Assembly: GCF_033843265.1 (NCBI RefSeq)
Contig: NZ_JAWXRD010000040.1
Location: 558,001 to 622,000 of the forward strand
DNA from: Scandinavium lactucae
GTDB taxonomy: Bacteria; Pseudomonadota; Gammaproteobacteria; Enterobacterales; Enterobacteriaceae
Reading direction: 5' to 3'
DNA length: 64,000 bases
In this document: positions 35,177 through 43,123 of the stretch, in pieces
Numbering within the stretch: the first letter of the stretch is position 1
Layout: the number at the start of each line of letters is the position of its first letter
The notes under the pieces: model-generated
The model's input: the letters and a program-made list of their open reading frames with translations, nothing else
The model's database searches: none
What the model was told of the DNA's origin: nothing
Made by a program: the position numbers and the translations under genes

Positions 35177-36184
35177 ATGTCAGATATTATTCTTGCCCGC
35201 GTCTCACAAACCCTTGCCACCGAACAAACGCTCGAAAGCCTGGTGCGCCAGCTGCTCGAAATGCTGGAACTGGTTACGCATATGGAATCGACGTATCTGA
35301 CTAAAATCGACAACGCCACTCGCCTCCAGCACATTGTTTATGCCCGCAACAGCAGCCAGATGCAGATCCCCGAAGGGTTTTCCGTGCCGTGGGATGACAC
35401 GCTGTGCAAACGCGCCGTCGAAGAGCAGCACTATTTCAGCAATGACGTGGCTACCCGCTGGCAGGAATGCCAGGCCGCTCAGTCTCTCGGCATTAATACC
35501 TTCTTCACCACACCGGTACACCTTGCCGATGGTTCACTGTATGGCACCCTTTGCGCCGCCAGCCGCGATACGCACAGTTACAGCCTCAACAGCGAACACG
35601 TGTTGCATCTGTTTGCGAGCCTGATTGCGCGTTATATCGAGAAAGAGTCTTTAGTGATGCAGCTGCGCGAGGCTAATGCGGCCTTGGTCGCGCATTCCTA
35701 TACCGATGCGCTGACGGGCCTGGCCAATCGACGGGCGGTGTATGAACTTCTTGATGCGCTGTTTGAACGCGTGCGCCGCAATCAAACCCGGGTCCTGGTG
35801 GCATTTATCGATCTCGACGATTTTAAAGAGATTAACGATATTCATGGGCATCAGGCGGGAGATGATTTCTTGATTCAGGTCGGCCATCGGCTGACGTCAG
35901 TGATGAGCGATACCGATATCGTCGGTCGCCTCGGCGGAGATGAGTTCCTGGTGGCCTGTGAAATCAGTTCCAGCGGCCAGAAACAGCCTTTTATTGAGCT
36001 GCTGCGTCGTCAAATTTGTGGTCACTATCAGCTTTGCAACCACAGTATTCACTACCCAGGTGCCAGCATTGGTGCCATCGACGTGTGCCCACAAGAGATG
36101 GACGCTGAGAGCGCTATTCAGGCCGCCGATGCCGCGATGTATATCGATAAAAAATATCGTCAGCGCGTCGGGGTGGCGACCTGA
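35177..36184 (+). CDS. dgcP: DgcP (YeaP), diguanylate cyclase with GAF domain
   Basis: The product has 335 residues. The N-terminal part is a GAF sensor domain (residues 10-160) and the C-terminal part a GGDEF domain (near 175-325). The active-site loop reads GRLGGDEFL near 251. It makes cyclic di-GMP from two GTP. The start ATG at 35177 matches E. coli; the frame also extends to a TTG at 35156. It has no membrane helix, so it is cytoplasmic. Confidence 0.94.
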   Translation: MSDIILARVSQTLATEQTLESLVRQLLEMLELVTHMESTYLTKIDNATRLQHIVYARNSSQMQIPEGFSVPWDDTLCKRAVEEQHYFSNDVATRWQECQAAQSLGINTFFTTPVHLADGSLYGTLCAASRDTHSYSLNSEHVLHLFASLIARYIEKESLVMQLREANAALVAHSYTDALTGLANRRAVYELLDALFERVRRNQTRVLVAFIDLDDFKEINDIHGHQAGDDFLIQVGHRLTSVMSDTDIVGRLGGDEFLVACEISSSGQKQPFIELLRRQICGHYQLCNHSIHYPGASIGAIDVCPQEMDAESAIQAADAAMYIDKKYRQRVGVAT

Positions 36185-36196
36185 CGCGCTAACGCT

Positions 36197-36457
36197 TTAC
36201 TTATCGCGGCCTGGCTCCAGCAAAATAAAACCTAACGGGATTGAGCACAGTAAGGTGAAGACGGTACTGTAAACCACTACCATCGCACCCTGCATGATAA
36301 ACATTGACGTTGACCATGCGTCGTACGGTAAATCGTATTCCTGCACTACCCCACCAAACGTAGCCTGCCCGACCAGCATCAAGGCAACCGCAAAGATAAC
36401 TATCACCGCCAGAATAAAGCGTTTACCGTTTTTTGTTTTCAATTGTTCCAGCTGCAT
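36197..36457 (-). CDS. ynaJ: YnaJ-like DUF2534 inner membrane protein
   Basis: The product has 86 residues with two membrane helices (near 13-33 and 53-77). The loop between them (GGVVQEYDLPYDAWSTSMFI) matches E. coli YnaJ. I took the ATG at 36457 and not the long frame before it. Function is unknown. It is convergent with dgcP. Confidence 0.85.
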   Translation of the reverse strand: MQLEQLKTKNGKRFILAVIVIFAVALMLVGQATFGGVVQEYDLPYDAWSTSMFIMQGAMVVVYSTVFTLLCSIPLGFILLEPGRDK

Positions 36458-36621
36458 TACAGACTTCTCTGATGGGATTTCCGGCGCATTTTTAACATTA
36501 AAATAACCTGACGGATATCTGTTTTTACGCCGATTTTGTATCTGTTCTTTTCTTGCACAAAAAATACGCCGGGCTGCCCTTCCGTGGCGCTCTTTGCGTA
36601 TTTCGCGACGAATTACAGGCA

Positions 36622-36647
36622 TAAAAAAACCGCCCAGAGGGGCGGTT
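36622..36647 (-). terminator. Intrinsic terminator downstream of the cold-shock operon
   Basis: On the minus strand AACCGCCC and GGGCGGTT flank a 4-base loop and a 7-base T-run follows. It ends the csp-ymcF transcript before ynaJ. Confidence 0.88.
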
Positions 36648-36663
36648 ATTTGGAGAAGCAGAT

Positions 36664-36741
36664 TTACAGATACTTTTTCGCTGCTTTGAGAATATCTTCT
36701 GCAGCACGTTCTCTGTCTGCGGCAACCTGACGTCGCCTTTC
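36664..36741 (-). other. Short reading frame or gene remnant between ymcF-like gene and terminator
   Basis: A frame ending with TAA at 36664 encodes ERRRQVAADRERAAEDILK then AAKKYL. Only a TTG could start it (about 26 residues) and no ribosome site is seen. It could be a short protein of the cold-shock operon or the end of a lost gene. I do not recognise it. Confidence 0.25.
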
Positions 36742-36775
36742 CAAAAATAGATTTTAACTGTTAACGACGGTGCGA

Positions 36776-36964
36776 TTACTTTCTGATTTCAGCAGAAACA
36801 GAGGCAGGTCGATGCCAGGTGAATACATTATCGAACGTCGTCATTGCCGATTTACAAAATATGCATTTTGCGCCAAACGGATTTTTCTCAGTCACATCGA
36901 ACGATGAAGTCCGATATTGTGAACCGTGGCAACATGGGCAACGGAAGTGGATTGAATCAGTAAT
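36776..36964 (-). CDS. YmcF/YnfQ-like cold-shock zinc-ribbon small protein with a likely ATT start
   Basis: The product has 62 residues when read from ATT at 36964, the length of E. coli YmcF. It has HFRCPCCHGSQYRTS and AKCIFCKS, two CxxC-type pairs for zinc. No ATG, GTG or TTG stands at the right place; TTG at 36970 or an ATG far upstream inside the csp gene are alternatives. I recall that E. coli YmcF and YnfQ start at AUU and are made in cold shock. It starts 10 bases after the csp stop, behind TGAGGGC as a ribosome site, so it is in the csp operon. Confidence 0.75.
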   Translation of the reverse strand: MTDSIHFRCPCCHGSQYRTSSFDVTEKNPFGAKCIFCKSAMTTFDNVFTWHRPASVSAEIRK

Positions 36965-36974
36965 AATCAAGCCC

Positions 36975-37187
36975 TCAGCGTGGTACCACGTTGACAGCGG
37001 AAGGACCTTTAGGACCTGCTTCAACGGAGAATTCAACTTCTTGATTTTCATACAGAGTACGGAAATCATTGCTCTGGATAGCCGAGAAATGTACGAAGAC
37101 ATCTTTGCTACCGTCTTTAGGGGTGATAAAGCCGAAACCTTTTTCAGCGTTAAACCACTTTACTAAACCAGTCATTTGATTAGACAT
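36975..37187 (-). CDS. CspA-family cold-shock protein (closest to CspG)
   Basis: The product has 70 residues. Both RNA-binding motifs are present: KGFGFI near 16-21 and VFVHFSA near 30-36. Its N-terminus (MSNQMTGLVKWFNAEKG) is that of the CspB/CspG/CspI group. It is an RNA chaperone that melts structured RNA at low temperature. AAAGGTAAAATGAT precedes the ATG. A 170-base leader with a cold-box-like element precedes it, and the YmcF-like gene follows, as for E. coli cspG-ymcF. Confidence 0.95.
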   Translation of the reverse strand: MSNQMTGLVKWFNAEKGFGFITPKDGSKDVFVHFSAIQSNDFRTLYENQEVEFSVEAGPKGPSAVNVVPR

Positions 37188-37361
37188 ATCATTTTACCTT
37201 TTATTTTTATTTCGCCCGCAGGCCATTTTGGTCTGAATAAACTGTTAATGCTAAGAAACGATGCTGGAAGCTGAGAAAACTGAAGAAGAGACATCAAGGA
37301 GAGAAAATGATGAGAACGACTTAAGAGAACTGTTTCAGATAACGTGTATGTTCAAACCGAT
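37188..37361 (-). promoter_or_regulatory. Cold-shock 5' leader with cold-box-like start
   Basis: This is the probable 5' untranslated region of the csp mRNA. On the minus strand it begins at ATCGGTTTGAACATACACG (37361-37343), which resembles the E. coli cold box GGTTTGACGTACAGA, and gives a leader of about 170 bases, close to the length in E. coli cspA. Such leaders refold with temperature. The plus strand of this 331-base space (37188-37518) holds no other gene. Confidence 0.6.
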
Positions 37362-37518
37362 GAGCCATTAACGCATGATTAACTTTTTAACGCAAGGGGT
37401 ATCTCAGAAAGATTTGTCAGCGCCCGGAAAAATCCGCAATGTTAAAAATAAAAAAATGAATGAGGGCTTTTCCGGGGCTATTGAGGTATTGTTTTGCGCC
37501 AACATAAAAGGAATACAC

Positions 37519-37689
37519 ATGGCTGAACGTAAAAATCGTCAACTTCGCCCTTCCCAACCCGCAGAGTGTTCTTGCCCGAAATGTGCAAAACAATCCATGC
37601 ACAGTCCATCCAGAATCAAAAAAAATAGCCCTTTGCTTTGCCCCTATTGCGGGACGCTCTTTTCCGCATCGCAGCTTTCTGCCAGGTAA
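37519..37689 (+). CDS. Small zinc-ribbon-like hypothetical protein
   Basis: The product has 56 residues. It has CSCPKCAKQ near 18-26 and LLCPYCGTLF near 42-51, a four-cysteine zinc ribbon, and a basic N-terminus (MAERKNRQLRP). AAAAGGA lies 8 bases before the ATG, which favours this start over an upstream in-frame ATG at 37375. It is transcribed away from the csp gene and ends before a bidirectional terminator. Function is unknown. Confidence 0.6.
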   Translation: MAERKNRQLRPSQPAECSCPKCAKQSMHSPSRIKKNSPLLCPYCGTLFSASQLSAR

Positions 37690-37736
37690 TATCAACGCCA
37701 GCGGCCAGAACCTCGAGTTCAATGAAGTCGCGAGCG

Positions 37737-37770
37737 AAAAAAAACGGGAACCCTTACGGTTCCCGTTTTT
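37737..37770. terminator. Bidirectional terminator between zinc-ribbon gene and 37792 gene
   Basis: AAAACGGGAACC and GGTTCCCGTTTT with a 5-base loop, A-run on the left and T-run on the right. It serves both convergent genes. Confidence 0.88.
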
Positions 37771-37791
37771 GTTGTGTCCTGCCCGCTATCA

Positions 37792-38223
37792 TTACAGCGA
37801 TTTATCGACGGTGGTGTCCGAGCCCCTGGTCAGGATCCGCACCTTATCGCCTGGGTTAAAGACGAGGCTACCGTCGTAATTTTGCACCACATCGATGGTC
37901 GCGCCGGAATTGGTTTTGATCAGTAAATCGACTTTATGCGGTGCCTGCTGAGTGCTCTGATGATAGCGAGAAGCACCCGCCCCGGCGGCAGCTCCCGCAA
38001 CGGTCATCGCCGTTTTGCCTTTCCCGTTACCAAACTGGTGGCCAATTACGCCGCCTAACGCCCCTGCCGCCACGGTGCGCAGAGGATGATATTGCCCATT
38101 GGTCTCGGCCATTACCTGGCTCCGCTGAACCACGCCATACTCCACTAAGGTCTTGGTGCCTGCAAAACTGGACTGACTGGCAAGAAACAGAAAACTGATT
38201 GCGATGAATGCATTTTTTTTCAT
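37792..38223 (-). CDS. Secreted glycine-zipper protein
   Basis: The product has 143 residues. A signal peptide (MKKNAFIAISFLFLASQSSFA) is followed by a glycine-zipper two-helix region (TVAAGALGGVIGHQFGNGKGKTAMTVAG shown in outline near 50-77) and a C-terminal beta domain (VRILTRGSD). This resembles SlyB/OsmB-type envelope proteins but lacks the lipobox cysteine. It probably acts in the periplasm or at the outer membrane. The function is not known. Confidence 0.75.
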   Translation of the reverse strand: MKKNAFIAISFLFLASQSSFAGTKTLVEYGVVQRSQVMAETNGQYHPLRTVAAGALGGVIGHQFGNGKGKTAMTVAGAAAGAGASRYHQSTQQAPHKVDLLIKTNSGATIDVVQNYDGSLVFNPGDKVRILTRGSDTTVDKSL

Positions 38224-38360
38224 GTGGTTAACTTATTGTCGTTACGAAAGTACTCAAGATTCTGCCATCCCCGGTTTATTTCCTCTAAGACATTAATGCT
38301 ACCGGACGCCCGCAGACTCGTTATCAGAACATACCCGTGCTCATCCTCTGCAGGCCCCGC

Positions 38361-38388
38361 TTGACACTGAGTATTCATACAGTATAAA
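38361..38388 (+). promoter_or_regulatory. SOS promoter with LexA box before the DinI-like gene
   Basis: The promoter is TTGACA (38361-38366), 16 bases, TATAAA (38383-38388). Within it lies the LexA box CTG-AGTATTCATA-CAG (38367-38382), so LexA binding would block RNA polymerase. It is 34 bases before the ATG. Confidence 0.85.
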
Positions 38389-38421
38389 ACTGCACGCCTA
38401 ATCCGTACAAAGGAAGCAGTC

Positions 38422-38664
38422 ATGTTCGTCGAACTCATCTATGACAAACGCAATGTGGAAGGTTTACCCGCAGCAAGAGAGAAAATCCTCAATGAACTCA
38501 CCCGCCGCGTTCATCACATTTTCCCGGAAGCCGAGGTGCGAGTGAAGCCGATGATGACCCTGCCCGCGATCAACACCGATGCCACTAAACACGAAAAAGA
38601 ACAGATCAGTCGTGCTGTGCAGGAAATGTTCGAGGAAGCCGACATGTGGATGGTCGATGAATAA
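38422..38664 (+). CDS. DinI/MsgA-family SOS protein
   Basis: The product has 80 residues. It has the DinI fold with the acidic C-terminal helix (QEMFEEADMWMVDE) that in DinI mimics DNA and binds RecA. The N-terminus (MFVELIYDKRNVEGLP) is nearly that of Salmonella MsgA. It is expected to modulate RecA filaments during SOS. GGAAGCAGTC lies before the ATG, and the LexA-controlled promoter is directly upstream. Confidence 0.9.
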   Translation: MFVELIYDKRNVEGLPAAREKILNELTRRVHHIFPEAEVRVKPMMTLPAINTDATKHEKEQISRAVQEMFEEADMWMVDE

Positions 38665-38674
38665 CCTCGATTAC

Positions 38675-39634
38675 TCAGTTCACCATTAACCTCAGACCTA
38701 AGTTTTCCGGATACGGGGCAAAGTAATTTTGCGTTTGCAGATAACGGTCCGGGTATTCAGCCAGATAATGTTTTAGCAAGGTCAGCGGAGCCAGGATCGG
38801 CAATTGTCCTTCACGGTAGCCGAGGATCACCTCGCGCAGTTCGCCGCGCTGACGCGTATTCAGCTGTTCGCGGAAATAGCCCTGAATGTGCATCAGCACG
38901 TTGGTGTGATTTTTGCGCGAGGCCGGTTTTTTCAGGATCGTCATCAGTTTTTCACGGTACACCACGAAGAATGCGTCCAGGTCTTGCCACTCGTGCAGCG
39001 AGGCGACGAAGGGGCCAATCTCACGGTAGCCCGGCTGATGATGCGCCAGTAGTTGAAGTTTATAGCGGCTATGGAAATCCAGCAGCGCATGGCGGCTAAG
39101 ACCGTTGGCGCGCAGGGTATTGAGTTCATGAAGGGCAAACACCCGCTCGACAAAGTTTTCCCGCAGCACCGGATCGTGCAAGCGACCATCTTCTTCCACC
39201 GGGAGCCACGGATATTTCTCCAGTAGCGCCCGGGTAAAGACCCCCACGCCTTCTTTGCGGCCACGATTGCCTTTTTCATCGTACAACCGCACGCGCTCCA
39301 TCCCGCAGCTCGGGGATTTGGCGCAGACGATAAAGCCCGCCAGTTCACCCAGGCGTGGCAGATAATCGTCAGTGAATTTCGTCATTTTCTCCGTCACGTC
39401 GTCGTGTGGGGCATGGCTAAAGCGCATACGGATATCCCCGGCTGTAGTTTGTACCAGTCGCAGAGCCGGACGAGGAACAGGCAGGCCCATCGCCATCTCC
39501 GGACAGATGGGCTTAAAGGTGACCCATTGCGCCAGGCCATCCATCACAAAGCCCATTCGTTTATGGCCGCCGTCAAATCGTACCGCCGAACCGGTTAAAC
39601 ATCCGCTAATTCCAATCACGGGTTGAGTGTTCAT
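38675..39634 (-). CDS. DUF523-DUF1722 fusion protein (YbgA family)
   Basis: The product has 319 residues. The N-terminal half is a DUF523 domain (ISGCLTGSAVRFDGG near 9-23, CAKSPSCGMERVRLYD near 104-119, with cluster-binding cysteines), related to thiouracil desulfurase. The C-terminal half is DUF1722, which makes up E. coli YbgA alone. YbgA genes lie beside photolyase genes in many species. It follows the DUF3833 gene by 15 bases and is the last gene of the MerR-led cluster. Confidence 0.88.
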   Translation of the reverse strand: MNTQPVIGISGCLTGSAVRFDGGHKRMGFVMDGLAQWVTFKPICPEMAMGLPVPRPALRLVQTTAGDIRMRFSHAPHDDVTEKMTKFTDDYLPRLGELAGFIVCAKSPSCGMERVRLYDEKGNRGRKEGVGVFTRALLEKYPWLPVEEDGRLHDPVLRENFVERVFALHELNTLRANGLSRHALLDFHSRYKLQLLAHHQPGYREIGPFVASLHEWQDLDAFFVVYREKLMTILKKPASRKNHTNVLMHIQGYFREQLNTRQRGELREVILGYREGQLPILAPLTLLKHYLAEYPDRYLQTQNYFAPYPENLGLRLMVN

Positions 39635-39649
39635 GGCGTTATCCTCTCT

Positions 39650-40180
39650 CTACTGCGCTTTGCGGGTGAAGAACAGCGTGACGGTTGCAACGGTCACGCC
39701 GAATTTCTTCATCTCGGTTTTATTAAAAAGATGGGTGCCGTCTTGCAGATACATCCAGTCATCGAAGTGCAGCAGCCAGGTGCTGCCTTTTGCGGTCACA
39801 TTCATGCTGTATCGCCAGTTAAAGGCGTTACCCGCCGCCTGCCCGGTGGCAACACCGTCGATATCGCCTGCGGTGCCTTCGTAGCTGTCGGCCCCAATGC
39901 GGCGGATGTGCCACACCCGTTGCTGCTTCTCGCCATCGTCATAGACAAAGTGTTCATTGAGCGTCAGGGTGTCGCCTTTAACATCACCGGTAATCTCGAC
40001 ATGGAAACGACGCAGCTGTTTGCCGCTGCGGTCCTGCACCATGCCCCACGCTTCGGTGTTGCCCTGGAAATAACGGAAGATATCCAGCGGCGGCTGTTGA
40101 GGGCGGTATTCGCTGACGTCAGTGCTACAGCCTGCCAGCATCATTATCAGCGCCAGACCCAGTGTCAGGATGCGTATCAT
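39650..40180 (-). CDS. DUF3833 lipoprotein
   Basis: The product has 176 residues. A lipobox (MLAGCS near 14-19) makes it a lipoprotein. DUF3833 members have a lipocalin-like beta fold; here WGMVQDRSGKQLRRFHVEITG and YDDGEKQQRVWHI are typical. The start overlaps the preceding gene by 4 bases. Its place in a cluster with a CFA-synthase-like gene suggests a lipid-handling role, not proven. Confidence 0.85.
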   Translation of the reverse strand: MIRILTLGLALIMMLAGCSTDVSEYRPQQPPLDIFRYFQGNTEAWGMVQDRSGKQLRRFHVEITGDVKGDTLTLNEHFVYDDGEKQQRVWHIRRIGADSYEGTAGDIDGVATGQAAGNAFNWRYSMNVTAKGSTWLLHFDDWMYLQDGTHLFNKTEMKKFGVTVATVTLFFTRKAQ

Positions 40181-40704
40181 TTGTCACCTCCGATCAACTG
40201 CTGACGCAGTTCAGGATATTGGGTGCGGGGATCGAGCCAAATCGCCAGGAAGCGTTGGCTGAAGCCTGCTGACTGGCGCGCCCCCAAAGGAGTAAAGGTT
40301 TTTTGCGCCGCCGATGCGCGATACCAGAACTGGCCTTGTTGACCGGTAAGGACAAAGGCCAGCTGCGCCCCCGGTGTCACGTCGGGCCAGAGGGATTGCA
40401 GCATGTTCAGCCAGGCGTCACTCTGCGGTTCCTGTTTAAGAATGCCCAGCGCCTGCCACTGCTCGCGGGTGGCATCGACCAGTTCCTCCCGGTCGATATC
40501 ACGCTGGTAAGTAATGATCAGCGCCTGATCCTGCGTAGGGCCGTCATAGTGCCCAGCGGGCGTTCGCAGCTGAGACGTGTAGACGGTAAACGGCCCCCAC
40601 GTCAGCGTCGCATCGCCCACTTTGCGCCAGCGTAACCAGTCGGCGGCATGGCTGTTCTGAGGGATAACCACCAGCCACAGCAGCATCAGTAGCGCGATTC
40701 TCAT
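40177..40704 (-). CDS. Chalcone isomerase-like domain protein, secreted
   Basis: The product has 175 residues with a signal peptide (MRIALLMLLWLVVIPQNSHA). The mature part resembles the chalcone isomerase-like family (VGDATLTWGPFTVYTSQLR near 31-49, LAFVLTGQQGQFWYR). In bacteria such proteins bind fatty acids or related ligands; the reaction is unknown. It overlaps both neighbours by 4 bases, with DUF2878 upstream and DUF3833 downstream. Confidence 0.8.
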   Translation of the reverse strand: MRIALLMLLWLVVIPQNSHAADWLRWRKVGDATLTWGPFTVYTSQLRTPAGHYDGPTQDQALIITYQRDIDREELVDATREQWQALGILKQEPQSDAWLNMLQSLWPDVTPGAQLAFVLTGQQGQFWYRASAAQKTFTPLGARQSAGFSQRFLAIWLDPRTQYPELRQQLIGGDK

Positions 40705-41186
40705 TGTCGTTTCCCCATCAAAATATGGAAAAATAGCATCAGTACCAGCCAGCCCGGCACCATCCAACTGACGACAATAAAGGTCGGTTGCAAAAAAACG
40801 ATTGCCCCCAGACGTTCACCCAACACATACGCCACCGGGCCACCGCAGGTTGCCAGCAGCGCGAGGATCCACCCCGGCAGCGTGGAGGTGCGGCTGAGCG
40901 CGGTCCAGACGGTGGCAAACATTAGCCACAGCGCCACCATCCACAGCGGTAACAAGGAGCCGCCGGTAAAATCGATAAGCTTTGTCTGCGCCCAGAAGGC
41001 ATCCAGCGCACAGCCTGCGACTGCCAACAGCAGGGCATAAACTCGGTGTGCAGGCGACAGCATGAGGTACGCCAGGATCGCAACACCGAGCCACAGAAAC
41101 AGGCCACGCTCACGAAACAGCACCACCAGCGCCCAATAAAAATCGAACGCCACCGCCAGCAAAAAAACCTGCACATAGTGTTTCAT
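40701..41186 (-). CDS. DUF2878 inner membrane protein
   Basis: The product has 161 residues, with about five membrane helices (FLLAVAFDFYWALVVLF at the start, FHILMGKRQ at the end). DUF2878 members have no known activity but recur with CFA-synthase-like genes. It is in the middle of the lipid cluster and overlaps both neighbours by ATGA. Confidence 0.85.
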   Translation of the reverse strand: MKHYVQVFLLAVAFDFYWALVVLFRERGLFLWLGVAILAYLMLSPAHRVYALLLAVAGCALDAFWAQTKLIDFTGGSLLPLWMVALWLMFATVWTALSRTSTLPGWILALLATCGGPVAYVLGERLGAIVFLQPTFIVVSWMVPGWLVLMLFFHILMGKRQ

Positions 41187-42403
41187 ACCCGCTCCGCCGT
41201 AAGCTGCACCACGCTTATGGTCCGGGCATTGAACCCAGCTTCACAATAGCCAAAGTAGTACAGCCACATGCGACGGAAGCGGTCATCAAAGCCCAGTTGT
41301 TCAATCTCCTGCCAGGCCTGAACAAAACGTTGCCGCCAGTGTGCCAGGGTGCGGGCATAATCGGGCCCCATATCGAACAGATTACGTACCACAAAGTCGG
41401 TATGGCGGGTCATCAGCTCGCTCATCGCGGTGATGCTCGGTAAAAAGCCACCGGGAAAGATATAACGCTGGATAAAATCGACGCTTTTGCTGTAGTCCCG
41501 GTAGCGTTGATCCTGAATGGTAATCGCCTGAATCGCCATCCTGCCTCCGGGACGCAGCCGGGCCTGGCAGGTGCGGAAGAACCTCGGCAGGTAGCGTTGC
41601 CCCACCGCTTCAATCATCTCGACCGACACCAGCTTGTCGAAGACGCCAGTCAGATCGCGGTAGTCGCACAGCAGCACCTGCACCTTATCCTGTAACCCTG
41701 CGCGGGCAATCCGCGCTGTGGCCCAGGTGTACTGCTCCTGCGACAGCGTGGTGGTGGTGACACGACAGCCGTAGTGGCGGGCGGCATATTCCGCCATCGC
41801 ACCCCATCCGGTGCCGATTTCCAGCAGATGATCGTCCGCCGTCAGTGCCAATTGCTCACACAGACGCGCCATCTTTGCCTGCTGAGCCTGGTTTAGCGCC
41901 TGCTCGTCGGCGGTAAACAACGCACTGGAGTACAGCAGGTCTTCATCAAGGAAGTGCGAGTAAAACGCGTTCCCGAGGTCATAATGCGCAGCGATATTTT
42001 CCCGCGCCTGGTCACGAGAGTTACGCCGGGTCCAGTGCCGGAGTCGCTCGACGGGTTTGCCCAGCAGGCGGAAGCCGCTTTCCAGCCGCCCCAGCACCCG
42101 GCCATTCAACGCCAGGATCTGCAACAGCGCAGTGAGTTGATGAGTTTCCCACTGGCCGTCTACCCAGGCGTCTGCCGCAGCAAGACTCCCGCCGGTCAGC
42201 ACTCGCCAGTAAACACCCGGCGTCAGGATCTGCACGTCGGCACGCAGGCTTGCGGACGCATCGCCAAAATGCGTTGCCTGCGTTCCTTCATAAACGGTGA
42301 GCGAGCCGTGCCGGATCCCGCGCAGCAGGCGGAACAACAACCAGCGTGCGACACGGACGTTGCGCGGGATATCGCGCTCAAGCGCAAAGACGGGATCGGT
42401 CAT
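41183..42403 (-). CDS. CFA-synthase-like SAM-dependent fatty acid methyltransferase
   Basis: The product has 406 residues. The SAM-binding loop is LLEIGTGWGAMAEYAARHYG near 190-209, where most CFA synthases have GCGWG. Family motifs follow: SVEMIEAVGQRYL near 264 and DFIQRYIFPGGFLPS near 315. It should methylate or modify unsaturated phospholipid acyl chains. It is not the housekeeping cfa gene by context. It overlaps the DUF1365 and DUF2878 genes by 4 bases each, so its expression is coupled to them. Confidence 0.88.
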   Translation of the reverse strand: MTDPVFALERDIPRNVRVARWLLFRLLRGIRHGSLTVYEGTQATHFGDASASLRADVQILTPGVYWRVLTGGSLAAADAWVDGQWETHQLTALLQILALNGRVLGRLESGFRLLGKPVERLRHWTRRNSRDQARENIAAHYDLGNAFYSHFLDEDLLYSSALFTADEQALNQAQQAKMARLCEQLALTADDHLLEIGTGWGAMAEYAARHYGCRVTTTTLSQEQYTWATARIARAGLQDKVQVLLCDYRDLTGVFDKLVSVEMIEAVGQRYLPRFFRTCQARLRPGGRMAIQAITIQDQRYRDYSKSVDFIQRYIFPGGFLPSITAMSELMTRHTDFVVRNLFDMGPDYARTLAHWRQRFVQAWQEIEQLGFDDRFRRMWLYYFGYCEAGFNARTISVVQLTAERV

Positions 42404-43122
42404 GAGCGGTCACTCCTGCTAACGGGGTGGTTATGGATCGGCACGCGTTTGAGCCACAGCCGTAGCGCCTGCCAGTAGATAGCAAACAGGGTTTTCAACG
42501 TCATCAGCGGCAGACAACGCAACAGCGATGACAGATTCTTGCGCGTCAGGGGCTCGCGGTGCAGCAACAGCGTGGCATCAAACACTTTCGCCGCCTGATG
42601 GTTTTCGATATGCATATGCAGCGTTTTGCCGGGCGGGTTGAATCGCCAGTGATACACCATGTCCATTGGGTTAAAAGGCGAAACGTGAAACGCTTTTTCC
42701 ATCGGCCCTGGGGTCTGGCCATCGATGGCATAGTAATGGCGTTCGTTCCATGGAGTGTTGCGTACCTCGGCCAGCACCCAGCGCAGGGTGTTGGCCTGGT
42801 CATAACAGTAATAAAAGTTGACCGGATTGAAGTGGAAGCCGAAATACCGCAGCTGGGTCAGGAGCATCACCTGCCCCACCGGACGCTCGCCGGTCAGCGA
42901 GTGCAGCCGGTCGAGGACGTTCGCTTTCAGCGGCGTGCCCAGCGGATAATCCGCATCGTGGAAGGCGGCAGCGGCAAAGCGGTTGCGGCGGATGCCCACG
43001 GACGGCAGCATATCCAGCTCATCCAGGTCGAGCCCGGCCATAAACAGGCTGTAGCGAAACTGATGGGGTGTCGGCTGGAGGCGACGATGGCGTAGCACGC
43101 CCTGATACAGGCAGCTGTTCAT
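42400..43122 (-). CDS. DUF1365 protein
   Basis: The product has 240 residues. DUF1365 is visible from SCLYQGVLRHRRLQPTPH near 3 and the central FHFNPVNFYYCYD near 110-122, then VSPFNPMDMVYHWRF near 162. Members are always with CFA-synthase-like and FAD-dependent oxidase genes but have no assigned reaction. I used the ATG at 43122; the frame continues upstream into the FAD gene. It starts 2 bases after the FAD gene stop. Confidence 0.87.
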   Translation of the reverse strand: MNSCLYQGVLRHRRLQPTPHQFRYSLFMAGLDLDELDMLPSVGIRRNRFAAAAFHDADYPLGTPLKANVLDRLHSLTGERPVGQVMLLTQLRYFGFHFNPVNFYYCYDQANTLRWVLAEVRNTPWNERHYYAIDGQTPGPMEKAFHVSPFNPMDMVYHWRFNPPGKTLHMHIENHQAAKVFDATLLLHREPLTRKNLSSLLRCLPLMTLKTLFAIYWQALRLWLKRVPIHNHPVSRSDRS

Positions 43123-43123
43123 C

